From the NCBI GenBank assembly GCA_958448165.1, contig CAUDCW010000006.1, forward strand, positions 1-64,000: a stretch of DNA of 64,000 nt. Direction: 5' to 3'. Every line of letters begins with the position of its first letter. Position 1 is the first letter of the stretch. Below the pieces are notes generated by a model. It made no database searches. It was given only the letters and a program-made list of their open reading frames with translations, and was not told the origin of the DNA. The position numbers and the translations under genes were made by a program. Positions 8,765 through 17,113 of the stretch are shown here, piece by piece. The DNA comes from an uncultured Oscillospiraceae bacterium. GTDB lineage: Bacteria > Bacillota > Clostridia > Oscillospirales > Acutalibacteraceae.

Positions 8765-10438
8765 ATGAACGGTATTACTCTGAAAAACGCCGTTATCTCC
8801 GGCGCAAATAATATTACTTCCTGCAAATCAAAGGTCGATGACCTCAACATTTTTCCTGTTCCCGACGGCGACACAGGTACAAACATGTCTATGACAGTCA
8901 ACGCCGCCGCAAGGGAGCTTGAAGCTCTTGACGATGAATGTGTTGCAGCTGTTGCAAAAAAGACAGCGTCTGCAATGCTCAGGGGAGCAAGAGGAAACTC
9001 GGGCGTTATAACCTCGCTTTTGTTCCGTGGTTTCTCAAAGGGCTTGCCCGAGGACACCGACACAGCCGGTGCAAAAGAGGTTGTGTATGCCTTTGGCAAC
9101 GGTGTTGAGGCGGCTTACGGCGCAGTTACCGCACCGACAGAGGGTACTATACTGACAGTTGCCCGTGAAGCTTTTGAGGCAGGTAAGGATTATGTAGATA
9201 AAAACGAGGATTGCACTGTGCTTGATGCGTGGCAGGTTATGTATGACGGTGCGCAGGCATCACTCAAGAGAACGCCGGAGCTTCTGCCTGTGCTCAAAAA
9301 GGCAGGCGTTGTTGACGCAGGCGGAATGGGACTTTGCCTTATTATGGAGGGTATCCTCTCGGTTCTGCGTGACGGTACGATTATGCCGCTGGAAAATGAC
9401 CTTACTCTTGCCGAAAACATAAAGGATGATGTGTTCTTCAAAAAGGCAGCGGCTCAGTTTGACGCAGAAATCAACTTTACCTACTGCACCGAGTTCATAG
9501 TAGGCCGTGACGCAAAGTGCAAAAAAGAACCATTTGAGCTGCGAGCATATCTTGAAACAATCGGCGACTGCGTTGTAGTGGTTGACGATGAGGAAATTAT
9601 TAAGGTTCACGTTCACACCGAGCAGCCGGGCAATGCTCTGCAGGCAGGACTTGAATACGGCGCGCTTCTCACCGTTAAGATTGAAAATATGAAGGAGCAG
9701 AACAAGAATGTCAGGTCGGCTGAGGCTGAAAAAGAGCCGCAGGAAACAGCACCTCTGTCTGTAGCCGAGCCGGAGGCTGAAATCGGCTTTGTAGCAGTTG
9801 CCGCAGGCGACGGACTTTCAGAGCTGTTCCGTGACCTCGGCTGTGCAAATGTTGTCAGCGGCGGTCAGTCGATGAACCCAAGCACCGACCAGATTTATGA
9901 GGCTGTTATGGCGACAGGTGCAAAAACAGTTTTCGTTCTGCCGAACAATAAAAATATCATTATGGCGGCACAGCAGGTTGTTCCGCTTGTCAGCGACAGA
10001 AAGGTAATTGTGCTTCCCACAAGAACAATTCCGCAGGGACTTTCGGCGATGCTTTCGTATGACCCCGAATTAAATCCCGACAGCAACCGTCAGCTTATGC
10101 TTGACGCAGCGTCAAGCGTTTCAACGGGACAGGTCACATTTGCCGCACGCAACAGCGAATTCGGCAGCACAAAAATCAAGGAGGGCGAGATTATTTCGCT
10201 CGACAACGGCAAGCTGTGTATTACAGACAGGGAGGACCCCGTTAAGGCGGCATACCGTCTGATTAAGAATATGGCTGACAAGGACACAAGCTTTATCACG
10301 ATAATCTACGGCGAGGATGTGACCACCGAACAGGCTGAAAAGTGCTTTGATATGGTTCAGTCAAAGTTCGGCTCGGTTGACGTTACGCTTGTCAACGGCG
10401 GTCAGCCGGTGTACTACTTTATCATTTCAATAGAATGA
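8765..10438 (+). CDS. fakA: FakA-like DAK2-domain kinase (fatty acid kinase ATP-binding subunit)
   Basis: FakA phosphorylates fatty acids held by FakB/DegV-type proteins. The 557-residue product has the DAK2 nucleotide-binding domain at its N-terminus with DDLNIFPVPDGDTGTNM (about residues 24-40), RGARGNSGVI and the AGGMGL motif, and the FakA/YloV middle and C-terminal domains (about 230-557), including the HVHTEQPGNALQ segment. Length matches YloV/FakA (about 550). The usual upstream Asp23-family gene is not next to it, and no DegV/FakB gene lies in the window, so the partner must be encoded elsewhere. Confidence 0.9.
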   Translation: MNGITLKNAVISGANNITSCKSKVDDLNIFPVPDGDTGTNMSMTVNAAARELEALDDECVAAVAKKTASAMLRGARGNSGVITSLLFRGFSKGLPEDTDTAGAKEVVYAFGNGVEAAYGAVTAPTEGTILTVAREAFEAGKDYVDKNEDCTVLDAWQVMYDGAQASLKRTPELLPVLKKAGVVDAGGMGLCLIMEGILSVLRDGTIMPLENDLTLAENIKDDVFFKKAAAQFDAEINFTYCTEFIVGRDAKCKKEPFELRAYLETIGDCVVVVDDEEIIKVHVHTEQPGNALQAGLEYGALLTVKIENMKEQNKNVRSAEAEKEPQETAPLSVAEPEAEIGFVAVAAGDGLSELFRDLGCANVVSGGQSMNPSTDQIYEAVMATGAKTVFVLPNNKNIIMAAQQVVPLVSDRKVIVLPTRTIPQGLSAMLSYDPELNPDSNRQLMLDAASSVSTGQVTFAARNSEFGSTKIKEGEIISLDNGKLCITDREDPVKAAYRLIKNMADKDTSFITIIYGEDVTTEQAEKCFDMVQSKFGSVDVTLVNGGQPVYYFIISIE

Positions 10439-10560
10439 TGCGGCGCTGCAAGCAGCGTAGAGTTGAGAGTGAAGAGAATTCATAATTCATAATGCATAAT
10501 GCAGAATTATGGTTGTCGCAGCTGCGCTGCTCCTTAAATATAATATAAATTAAATGAGGT
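10439..10560. repeat. Intergenic repeat cluster
   Basis: The gap holds a GAGAGTGAAGAG simple-repeat piece (about 10463-10479), an ATTCATAATTCATAATGCATAATGC stretch in which TCATAAT recurs, and GGTTGTCGCAGCTGCGCTGCTCCTT (10511-10535), one copy of the dispersed GCAGC-palindrome family. Confidence 0.6.
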
Positions 10561-10597
10561 TCTGCCTCTCTCGGATGAGGGAGGCGGATTTGTTTTA
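10561..10597 (+). terminator. Probable terminator after fakA
   Basis: TCTGCCTCTCTC-GGAT-GAGGGAGGCGGA forms a hairpin followed by TTTGTTTT, just ahead of the cytidine deaminase ribosome binding site. Confidence 0.55.
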
Positions 10598-10609
10598 TGG
10601 AGGTATATT

Positions 10610-10987
10610 ATGACCTTTGACGAGTTATACACACTAGCATCAAATAAGGCTGTTTACCGCAAGCTCGGCAAACAGACCACGGCAGGATATGTCGGTGCGG
10701 CACTGCTTACAGACAGCGGCAATGTATATACCGGCGTGAATATTGACGCACCTTGCTCTGTCGGCTTCTGTGCCGAACATTCTGCAATAGCCGCAATGAT
10801 AAGTGCAGGCGAAAGCCGTGTTATCAAAATGGTTGCGGTAAGCTGCAAGGGCGAAATCTGGCCGCCTTGCGGAAGATGCAGGGAATTTCTTGTTCAGATT
10901 AATGACGATAACGAAAAATGCGAGGTACTCTTGCCGGATAAGTCTGTCACAACAATAGCCGAGCTTTTGCCGCACAGGTGGAATTGA
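10610..10987 (+). CDS. cdd: Cytidine deaminase family protein
   Basis: Cytidine deaminases convert (deoxy)cytidine to (deoxy)uridine in pyrimidine salvage. The 125-residue length is typical. Zinc ligands and the catalytic Glu are in GFCAEHSAIAAM (about 48-59) and PPCGRCREFL (about 84-93). The combination CAE and PCxxC fits the CDA/blasticidin-S-deaminase branch, so specificity for another aminated nucleoside is possible. GGAGG lies 8 nt before the ATG. recG starts 33 nt downstream, suggesting cotranscription. Confidence 0.88.
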   Translation: MTFDELYTLASNKAVYRKLGKQTTAGYVGAALLTDSGNVYTGVNIDAPCSVGFCAEHSAIAAMISAGESRVIKMVAVSCKGEIWPPCGRCREFLVQINDDNEKCEVLLPDKSVTTIAELLPHRWN

Positions 10988-11020
10988 TGCTTACGGCGCT
11001 TAGCACGAACGGAGAAAAAT

Positions 11021-13063
11021 ATGTCGTCTTTATTTGAAAAGAAAATTGAAACGCTATACGGAGTTGGCGCAAAGCGTGCCGAGCTGTTCCGCCGTCTTGG
11101 AATCGACACGGTGGGCGAGCTTCTGCGCTTTTATCCCCGTACCTACGAGGATTACACAAACCCAGTTGATATCGACAGCGTAACTCTCGGTGAGTATTGC
11201 TGCGTCAGGGCGACGCTTGAAAGTCCCGTGACTACGCAGAGAATTTCTAAGGGCAGACTTATAAGTCACGGCAGAATTTTTGACGATACGGGATTTATGA
11301 CCGTCACCTTTTTCAACAACCGCTATATCGGCGAAATGCTCAAATCGGGCAGGGAATACACCTTTTACGGCAAGGTGTCAAGCTCGCACGGCAGTTTTGA
11401 AATGCTTTCTCCGATGTTCTCCGATACGCAGACGGGCAACAAAATCCGCCCGATTTACCACGCAACCTCAGGACTTACCACAGGCAATATTGAAAATGCA
11501 GTCAAACAGGCGATGCGCCTTTTGCCCGATGAAATCAAGGAGCCGATTCCGCAGTTCATACTTGAAAAATACGACATTGAATCACTCGATTTTGCAATAA
11601 GGAAAATCCATTTTCCCGACAGCGCAGAGGAGCTGAAAAAAGCACGCAAGCGCCTTGTGTTTGAGGAGCTGTTAACGCTCTCACTCGGACTTCGCCGCTT
11701 AAAATCAAGCAAGCGTGAGGAAACGCCCGTTGACATAAAAACCGACTGCACCGATGAATTCTTCTCGCTTCTGCCGTTTGAGCCGACAAACGCTCAGCTT
11801 CGGGCAAGCCGGGAGTGCATAGCTGATATGATTAACTCAAAAGCGCCGATGAACCGACTTTTGCAGGGTGACGTAGGCTCGGGCAAAACGGCTGTTGCGG
11901 CGGCTGTGTGCTACACTGTGATAAAAAACGGCTGGCAGGCAGCGTTTATGGCGCCGACCGAAATTCTGGCACAGCAGCACTATTCTTCGCTGACAAAAAT
12001 TCTTGAGGGTACGGATATAAAATCAGAGCTGCTCATCGGCTCAATAACAGCGGCGAACAAGCGCAAAATCCGCGAGCGGCTGAAAAACGGTGAGATTGAT
12101 TTGCTCATCGGCACAAACGCAATAATCTCCGACGGGGTCGAGTTCAAGGCTCTCGGCCTTGCTGTGACGGACGAACAGCACCGCTTTGGCGTGCGGCAGA
12201 GGGCAAAGCTCAGCTCAAAGGGCGACAAGCCGCACACACTTGTAATGTCGGCAACGCCGATACCGAGAACACTCGGGCTTATCATCTACGGCGACCTCGA
12301 CATATCCCTGCTTGACGAGCTTCCGCCGGGACGACAGAAAATTTCGACCTTTCTTGTCGGCTCAAAGAAGCGGGAGGGAATGTACGGCTTTATAAAGGAT
12401 TATCTTGACCGTGGCTTGCAGGCGTACATAGTCTGCCCGACGGTTGAAGAAAACGAGCTTAACATTGCAAGCGCAACGGAATATTACGAAAAAATAAGCG
12501 CAGAGCAGTTTAAAAATTACTCGGTCGGACTGCTTCACGGAAAGATGAAAGCAAAGGAAAAGGACTCCGTTATGCGTGACTTTTTAAACGGCAAAATACA
12601 GCTGCTTGTTTCGACGACGGTAATCGAGGTCGGCGTTGACGTGTCGAATGCAGTTATAATGGCGGTTGAAAATGCCGAGCGATTCGGCTTTTCACAGCTT
12701 CACCAGCTAAGAGGCAGAGTCGGCAGAGGGAGCGAAAAATCCTACTGCTTCCTTGTCAGCGACGCCCAGGGCGACGATACTCTGCAAAGGCTCAGGACGA
12801 TGTGCCGCACAAACAACGGCTTTGAGATTGCCGATATGGACTTGAAGCTCCGAGGACCGGGTGACTTTTTCGGCTCACGCCAGCACGGCCTGCCCGAAAT
12901 GCACATTGCTGACCTGGCTGATATGGATTCGCTCAGCACAGCACAGCAGGCGGCTGACGAGATTGAAAAGGAATTCCCCGGACTTCAGGGCGAGCAGTGC
13001 AGGGGACTGAGAGCAGAGATTAAAAGACTGTTTTCAAAGGTTGGTGCAGAGGGAATGAACTGA
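11021..13063 (+). CDS. recG: ATP-dependent DNA helicase RecG
   Basis: RecG remodels stalled replication forks and Holliday junctions. The 680-residue protein has the N-terminal wedge/OB region (about 1-250), Walker A LLQGDVGSGKTAVA (about 283-296), the RecG-type DEQH box in VTDEQHRFGV, motif III SATPIPRTL, and motifs V-VI TTVIEVGVDVSNA and QLRGRVGRG, with the C-terminal LRGPGDFFGSRQ segment. Length and motifs match the family completely. It is the second gene after the deaminase; a GC hairpin without a T-run follows. Confidence 0.98.
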   Translation: MSSLFEKKIETLYGVGAKRAELFRRLGIDTVGELLRFYPRTYEDYTNPVDIDSVTLGEYCCVRATLESPVTTQRISKGRLISHGRIFDDTGFMTVTFFNNRYIGEMLKSGREYTFYGKVSSSHGSFEMLSPMFSDTQTGNKIRPIYHATSGLTTGNIENAVKQAMRLLPDEIKEPIPQFILEKYDIESLDFAIRKIHFPDSAEELKKARKRLVFEELLTLSLGLRRLKSSKREETPVDIKTDCTDEFFSLLPFEPTNAQLRASRECIADMINSKAPMNRLLQGDVGSGKTAVAAAVCYTVIKNGWQAAFMAPTEILAQQHYSSLTKILEGTDIKSELLIGSITAANKRKIRERLKNGEIDLLIGTNAIISDGVEFKALGLAVTDEQHRFGVRQRAKLSSKGDKPHTLVMSATPIPRTLGLIIYGDLDISLLDELPPGRQKISTFLVGSKKREGMYGFIKDYLDRGLQAYIVCPTVEENELNIASATEYYEKISAEQFKNYSVGLLHGKMKAKEKDSVMRDFLNGKIQLLVSTTVIEVGVDVSNAVIMAVENAERFGFSQLHQLRGRVGRGSEKSYCFLVSDAQGDDTLQRLRTMCRTNNGFEIADMDLKLRGPGDFFGSRQHGLPEMHIADLADMDSLSTAQQAADEIEKEFPGLQGEQCRGLRAEIKRLFSKVGAEGMN

Positions 13064-13112
13064 GGCGGTGCTTGCACCGTTAATGTTCTGTCGCAAATTG
13101 TCGGTGAAATGC

Positions 13113-13141
13113 TTGATAAAACAGTGCAGGCGTGATATAAT
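13113..13141 (+). promoter_or_regulatory. Strong extended -10 promoter for ilvD
   Basis: TTGATA (13113-13118), 17 bp, TATAAT (13136-13141), with TGA immediately before the -10. The predicted leader is only about 40 nt, leaving no room for a T-box or leader-peptide attenuator. Confidence 0.8.
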
Positions 13142-13186
13142 AAAATGCCAAAATATAATAATTTATTTATTGGAGTTGAATATAAA

Positions 13187-14845
13187 ATGAAAAGTGATAT
13201 GATAACAAAGTCGGTCAATGCCGCTCCGCAGAGAACGCTTCTGCACGCACTCGGCCTTACCGACGAAGAAATAGGCAAGCCGCTTGTAGGTATCGTAAGC
13301 TCGAAAAACGATATCGTTCCGGGTCATATGAATATCGACAAGGTTGTTGAGGCTGTTAAGCAGGGCGTTGCAATGGCAGGCGGTGTTCCGCTTGTATTCC
13401 CGGCTATCGCCGTATGCGACGGCATCGCAATGGGTCACGAGGGTATGAAATATTCTCTTGTTACCCGTGAGCTTATCGCAGACTCAACCGAGGCTATGGC
13501 TAAGGCTCACGCACTCGACGCTCTTGTAATGGTGCCGAACTGCGACAAGAATGTTCCCGGTCTTTTAATGGCGGCGGCAAGAGTTAATGTTCCAACCGTG
13601 TTTGTCAGCGGCGGTCCGATGCTTGCAGGTATTGTTGACGGCAAGAAGGTAAGCTACTCTACGGTTTCCGAGGCCGTAAGCCGCTTTAAGGTTGGCGAGA
13701 TTGACGAGGAGAAGCTCTGCGAGTATGAAAACAAGGCTTGCCCGACCTGCGGTTCTTGCTCGGGTATGTTCACCGCAAACAGTATGAACTGCCTTACAGA
13801 GGTTCTCGGTATGGGTCTTAAGGGCAACGGCACAATCCCTGCCGTTTATTCCGAGAGAATCCGCCTTGGCAAGCTTGCAGGTATGGCTGTTATGGATTTG
13901 TATAAAAAGAATATCCGCCCGAGAGATATTATGACTCAGGAGGCGTTTGAGAATGCCCTGACCGTTGATATGGCTCTTGGCTGCAGCACAAACAGTATGC
14001 TCCACCTGCCTGCAATCGCGCACGAGTGCGGAATTGATCTGCACCTTGACATTGCAAACGGAATTTCCGCAAAGACCCCGAACCTCTGCCATCTTGCACC
14101 TGCAGGCGAGCATTTTATGGAGGAGCTTAACGAGGCAGGCGGCGTTTATGCCGTTATGCACGAGCTGACAAAATTAAATCTCCTGCACACCGACCTTATG
14201 ACCTGCACAGGCAAGACAGTCGGCGAAAACATTGCAAACTGCGAGATTAAGAATACAGAGATTATCAGAACCGTTGACAACCCGTACAGCAAAACTGGCG
14301 GCATCGCTGTACTCAAGGGCAACCTTGCGCCGGACGGCTGTGTTGTAAAGCGCAGTGCGGTTGCACCCGAGATGATGCACCACAGCGGCAAGGCAAGAGT
14401 GTTCGACTGTGAGGAGGACGCCCTGAACGCTATCTATGACGGCAAGATAAACCCGGGTGAGGTTGTTATTATCCGCTATGAGGGTCCAAAGGGCGGTCCG
14501 GGAATGAGAGAGATGCTCAATCCGACCTCGGCTATTATGGGCAGCGGCTTAGGCAACAGCGTTGCACTCATCACTGACGGACGATTCTCAGGTGCTACAA
14601 GAGGTGCTGCTATCGGTCATGTTTCGCCTGAGGCGGCTGTGGGCGGCAACATTGCGCTTGTTGAAGAGGGCGATATTGTAGAGATTGACATTCCTGCAAA
14701 CACAATCAATGTTCACGTTTCTGATGAAGTTCTTGAAGAAAGAAGAAAGAATTGGAAGCCGAGAGAGCCGAGAATCACAACAGGCTATCTTTCAAGATAC
14801 GCAAAGCTTGTTTCCTCAGGCTGCACAGGTGCAGTGCTTGAATAA
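13187..14845 (+). CDS. ilvD: Dihydroxy-acid dehydratase
   Basis: IlvD makes the 2-keto acid precursors of valine, isoleucine and leucine, using an iron-sulfur cluster. The 552-residue product carries cluster and active-site segments NCDKNVPG (Cys), [15 protein letters not shown] and [12 protein letters not shown], and the C-terminal [10 protein letters not shown] loop. I chose ATG 13187 because TTGGAG precedes it and the protein then has standard length; an in-frame ATG at 13145 overlaps the promoter. No other ilv/leu gene is adjacent, so it is an isolated member of the pathway here. A terminator follows directly. Confidence 0.97.
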   Translation: MKSDMITKSVNAAPQRTLLHALGLTDEEIGKPLVGIVSSKNDIVPGHMNIDKVVEAVKQGVAMAGGVPLVFPAIAVCDGIAMGHEGMKYSLVTRELIADSTEAMAKAHALDALVMVPNCDKNVPGLLMAAARVNVPTVFVSGGPMLAGIVDGKKVSYSTVSEAVSRFKVGEIDEEKLCEYENKACPTCGSCSGMFTANSMNCLTEVLGMGLKGNGTIPAVYSERIRLGKLAGMAVMDLYKKNIRPRDIMTQEAFENALTVDMALGCSTNSMLHLPAIAHECGIDLHLDIANGISAKTPNLCHLAPAGEHFMEELNEAGGVYAVMHELTKLNLLHTDLMTCTGKTVGENIANCEIKNTEIIRTVDNPYSKTGGIAVLKGNLAPDGCVVKRSAVAPEMMHHSGKARVFDCEEDALNAIYDGKINPGEVVIIRYEGPKGGPGMREMLNPTSAIMGSGLGNSVALITDGRFSGATRGAAIGHVSPEAAVGGNIALVEEGDIVEIDIPANTINVHVSDEVLEERRKNWKPREPRITTGYLSRYAKLVSSGCTGAVLE

Positions 14846-14864
14846 AAAATAACAACATAAAACC

Positions 14865-14909
14865 AAAACCTCCTGCATATGATGTATAAGCATCGGCAGG
14901 AGGTTTTTA
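14865..14909 (+). terminator. ilvD terminator overlapping next ribosome binding site
   Basis: Arms AAAACCTCCTGC (14865-14876) and GCAGGAGGTTTT (14896-14907) are perfectly complementary around a 19-nt loop and run into TTTTT. The right arm contains the AGGAGG used by the next gene. Confidence 0.8.
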
Positions 14910-14911
14910 AT

Positions 14912-15172
14912 ATGGAGCATTGGCTTGTGTGGATAATACTCGGCGGAGGATTTTTAGTGTTTTTGATAATACAAGCATTGTCGGGTGAGAAGAAGCCGTT
15001 TCGCAAGGCTTTTCTGACAATGTGCAGCGGCCTTATTGCACTTGCGGTTGTAAATATTACGGGAGCATACACGGGAGTAACTCTGCCTGTGAGCATACTC
15101 ACACTGTGCGGCTCAGCTGTCGGCGGCATACCGGGAGTTACACTGCTGCTTGTTATGAATATGATTTTGTAG
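14912..15172 (+). CDS. bofA: BofA-like small membrane protein
   Basis: This 86-residue protein has two or three hydrophobic segments and ends GGIPGVTLLLVMNMIL, matching the BofA family (inhibitor of pro-sigma-K processing in Bacillus, where it forms a complex with SpoIVFA/SpoIVFB in the forespore outer membrane). ATG 14912 is supported by AGGAGG 8 nt upstream. The ribosome binding site is inside the ilvD terminator stem, so read-through mRNA would hide it. In Bacillus bofA is near recR; here it follows ilvD. Family call is fairly good; the sporulation role is by analogy. Confidence 0.72.
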   Translation: MEHWLVWIILGGGFLVFLIIQALSGEKKPFRKAFLTMCSGLIALAVVNITGAYTGVTLPVSILTLCGSAVGGIPGVTLLLVMNMIL

Positions 15173-15217
15173 TGTGAGTTGTTGCGGCGAATTGTTTTAC
15201 AAATATCTCCTTTATTG

Positions 15218-15246
15218 TTGACATAATATGTAAAAATTATTATAAT
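15218..15246 (+). promoter_or_regulatory. Perfect consensus sigma-A promoter
   Basis: TTGACA (15218-15223), 17 bp, TATAAT (15241-15246), upstream of the LRR-dockerin gene. Confidence 0.85.
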
Positions 15247-15261
15247 TAAAATAAAATAATA

Positions 15262-15286
15262 TATCGTGATAAAGTATATCACGATA
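15262..15286 (+). promoter_or_regulatory. 10-bp palindrome at transcription start (candidate operator)
   Basis: TATCGTGATA (15262-15271) and TATCACGATA (15277-15286) are perfect reverse complements around 5 nt, placed at about +10 of the consensus promoter and just before the GGAGG of the LRR gene. It could bind a repressor or form an mRNA stem masking the ribosome binding site. Confidence 0.6.
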
Positions 15287-15301
15287 CGAGGAGGAAGTTT
15301 T

Positions 15302-16753
15302 ATGTCGAAAATGCGGTTAAAAAAAGGCTTGGCGCTGCTCTTATCTGCGCTTATGGCGTTCTCGGTTTGCTCTGCGGCAGTGAGCGTCGGTGCTGTTGAG
15401 AGTACGGCGGTAAGCTCAGGCGATACCTTCGGGGATTATGGATACACGGTGCTTGACAACGGCACGGTAGAAATTACAAAATATAACGGCAGTGATAACG
15501 AGCTTGTTATCCCGAGTGAGATCGAGGGGAAGAGTGTTACAAGTATTGGGTGGTATGCATTTTACGGCTGTACAGGCTTGACAAGTGTAACAATCCCGGA
15601 CAGTGTTACAAGTATTGGTAGTTATGCATTTTACTACTGTACAGGCTTGACAAGCGTAACAATCCCGGATAGTGTTACAAGTATTGGCGATTCTGCATTT
15701 GAGGACTGCACAGGCTTGACAAGCATAACAATCCCGGACAGTGTTACAAGTATTGAGCGGTATGCATTTTACAATACTGCATGGTACAATAATCAGCCTG
15801 ATGGTTTAGTATATGCCGGTAAAGTGGCTTATGCATATAAAGGAGAAATGCCTGAAAATACAGAAATTATTTTGAAAGACGGAACATTAGGTATCGCAGG
15901 TTATGCATTCGATGGCTGCACCGGCTTGACAAGTGTAACAATAGGCAACAGTGTTACAAGTATTGGCGGTGATGCATTTGCCACCTGCACAGGCTTGACA
16001 AGCATAACGATCCCTGACGGTGTTACAAGTATTGGTGGATTTACATTTTATGGCTGCACAGGCTTGACAAGCATAACAATTCCGGACAGTGTGACAAGTA
16101 TCGGCGATAGTGCATTTTACGGATGCACAGGCTTGACAAGCATAACAATCCCGGACAGTGTTACAAGTATTGGTAGCAGTGCATTTTCCAACTGCACAGG
16201 CTTGACGAGCATAACAATCCCGGACAGTGTTACAAGTATTGGGTGGCGTGCATTTTCCGGCTGCACAGGCTTGACAAGCATAACAATCCCGGACAGTTTT
16301 ACAAGTATTGGCGATAGGGCATTTGAGTACTGCACAGGCTTGACAAGTGTAACAATCCCGGACAGTGTTACAAGTATTGGTGATCGTGCATTTTACAGAT
16401 GCACCGGCTTGACAAGCATAACAATCCCGGATAGCGTTACAAGTATTGGCAGTTCTGCATTTTTCGGCTGCACAGGCTTGACAATCTACGGCTACGCAGG
16501 CACTGCCGCTGAAAGATACGCAATATACTACGGCTTTAAATTTGTAGCTCTTGAACTCGAAGCGATCCTCGGCGATGTAACCGGTGACGGCAAGGTTAAG
16601 CTGATAGACGCAATCACAATTCAAAAGGCAGCTCTGTCTATGGCACAGCTTTCGGGGCAGGCTCTTATTAATGCCGATGTGAACGGCGACAGCAAGGTTA
16701 ATTTGCTCGATGCGATTTTAGCGCAGAAGCTCGCCCTTGGTATGACAGCTTAA
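15302..16753 (+). CDS. Secreted BspA-type leucine-rich-repeat protein with dockerin
   Basis: The 483-residue product begins with a signal peptide (MRLKKGLALLLSALMAF, cleavage near SVGA). Residues about 45-75 form a GDYGYTVLDNGTVEIT-type cap, then 13 repeats of about 23 residues with consensus PDSVTSIGxxAFxxCTGLTSITI run to about 405. Repeat 4 is interrupted by a roughly 45-residue insert (AWYNNQPDGLVYAGK). The C-terminus is a dockerin with loops DVTGDGKVKLID and DVNGDSKVNLLD. Such proteins bind ligands or host/plant surfaces, and the dockerin should attach it to a cohesin scaffold; no enzymatic domain is seen. ATG 15302 follows GGAGG. It has its own consensus promoter and terminator. Confidence 0.93.
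   Translation: MSKMRLKKGLALLLSALMAFSVCSAAVSVGAVESTAVSSGDTFGDYGYTVLDNGTVEITKYNGSDNELVIPSEIEGKSVTSIGWYAFYGCTGLTSVTIPDSVTSIGSYAFYYCTGLTSVTIPDSVTSIGDSAFEDCTGLTSITIPDSVTSIERYAFYNTAWYNNQPDGLVYAGKVAYAYKGEMPENTEIILKDGTLGIAGYAFDGCTGLTSVTIGNSVTSIGGDAFATCTGLTSITIPDGVTSIGGFTFYGCTGLTSITIPDSVTSIGDSAFYGCTGLTSITIPDSVTSIGSSAFSNCTGLTSITIPDSVTSIGWRAFSGCTGLTSITIPDSFTSIGDRAFEYCTGLTSVTIPDSVTSIGDRAFYRCTGLTSITIPDSVTSIGSSAFFGCTGLTIYGYAGTAAERYAIYYGFKFVALELEAILGDVTGDGKVKLIDAITIQKAALSMAQLSGQALINADVNGDSKVNLLDAILAQKLALGMTA
15538..16490 (+). repeat. 69-bp tandem repeats encoding LRR units
   Basis: About 13 units of 69 bp share nearly identical blocks such as ACAGGCTTGACAAGCATAAC and GTTACAAGTATTGG. Differences cluster in the codons for the two variable positions before and after Ala-Phe, so the array looks homogenised outside exposed residues. 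Confidence 0.9.
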
Positions 16754-16798
16754 CCGCAGACTTTAATTTACTCATCAGTTTCCTTGAATAAATAACTA

Positions 16799-16853
16799 AG
16801 CACCGACACCCTTTGTGGAAAGAACAAGGGTGGTCGGTGCTTTGCTTTTCTTT
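16799..16853 (+). terminator. Terminator of LRR-dockerin gene
   Basis: AGCACCGA..ACCCTTTGT pairs with ACAAGGGT..TCGGTGCT and is followed by TTTGCTTTTCTTTTC. Confidence 0.85.
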
Positions 16854-16910
16854 TCTTAATGTTATAATCAATACTGATTTGTTATAGAATAGCAGTAACT
16901 GCGTCTATCC

Positions 16911-16940
16911 TGGAACGGTCAAGACCGTTCCCTACGAACT
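16911..16940. repeat. GGAACGGTC palindrome, copy 2
   Basis: GGAACGGTCAAGACCGTTCC is a perfect 9-bp palindrome with a 2-nt centre, followed by CTACGAAC. Relatives (reverse orientation) are at 4881-4920 and 36217-36256. Confidence 0.65.
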
Positions 16941-16970
16941 CACTGCCTTGAAACAAGATTTTATTTAATC

Positions 16971-17105
16971 AAAGAGCCGCAAAGCGGCGACAACATTAAC
17001 ATTTGCCGTAGGCAAATATTTCATAGCGAAGCTATTTCATATCGCTAAGCGATATTTCACAAATCCCATTAGGGATTTATTTCATTGCGGCTGCGGCGTA
17101 GCCGC
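16971..17105. repeat. Array of six small hairpins with mainly TTTCA linkers
   Basis: Successive palindromes are GCCGC-AAA-GCGGC (16976-16988), ATTTGCC-GTA-GGCAAAT (17001-17017), ATAGC-GAA-GCTAT (17023-17035), ATATCGC-TAA-GCGATAT (17039-17055), AAATCCC-ATTA-GGGATTT (17061-17078) and GCGGCT-N7-AGCCGC (17087-17105). From the second hairpin on, short TTTCA/TTTCAC-type linkers separate them. The array fills the gap between the convergent LRR and sigF genes. Confidence 0.8.
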
Positions 17106-17113
17106 CAGCGGCA

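Noticed and set aside
13066..13079. CGGTGC-TT-GCACCG hairpin after recG as terminator
   Set aside because: The loop is only 2 nt and there is no T-run; similar GC palindromes occur in other gaps as repeat fragments.
13142..13186. T-box or leader-peptide attenuator for ilvD
   Set aside because: The promoter lies about 40 nt upstream of the start codon, too close for such a leader.
15538..16490. Regular direct repeats resembling a CRISPR array
   Set aside because: Units are 69 bp without unique spacers, stay in frame and encode LRR motifs; no cas genes are present.
15887..16624. 245-codon open frame on the minus strand, rich in Cys
   Set aside because: It is the antisense reading of the 69-bp LRR repeats; its repetitiveness simply mirrors them and it has no ribosome binding site.
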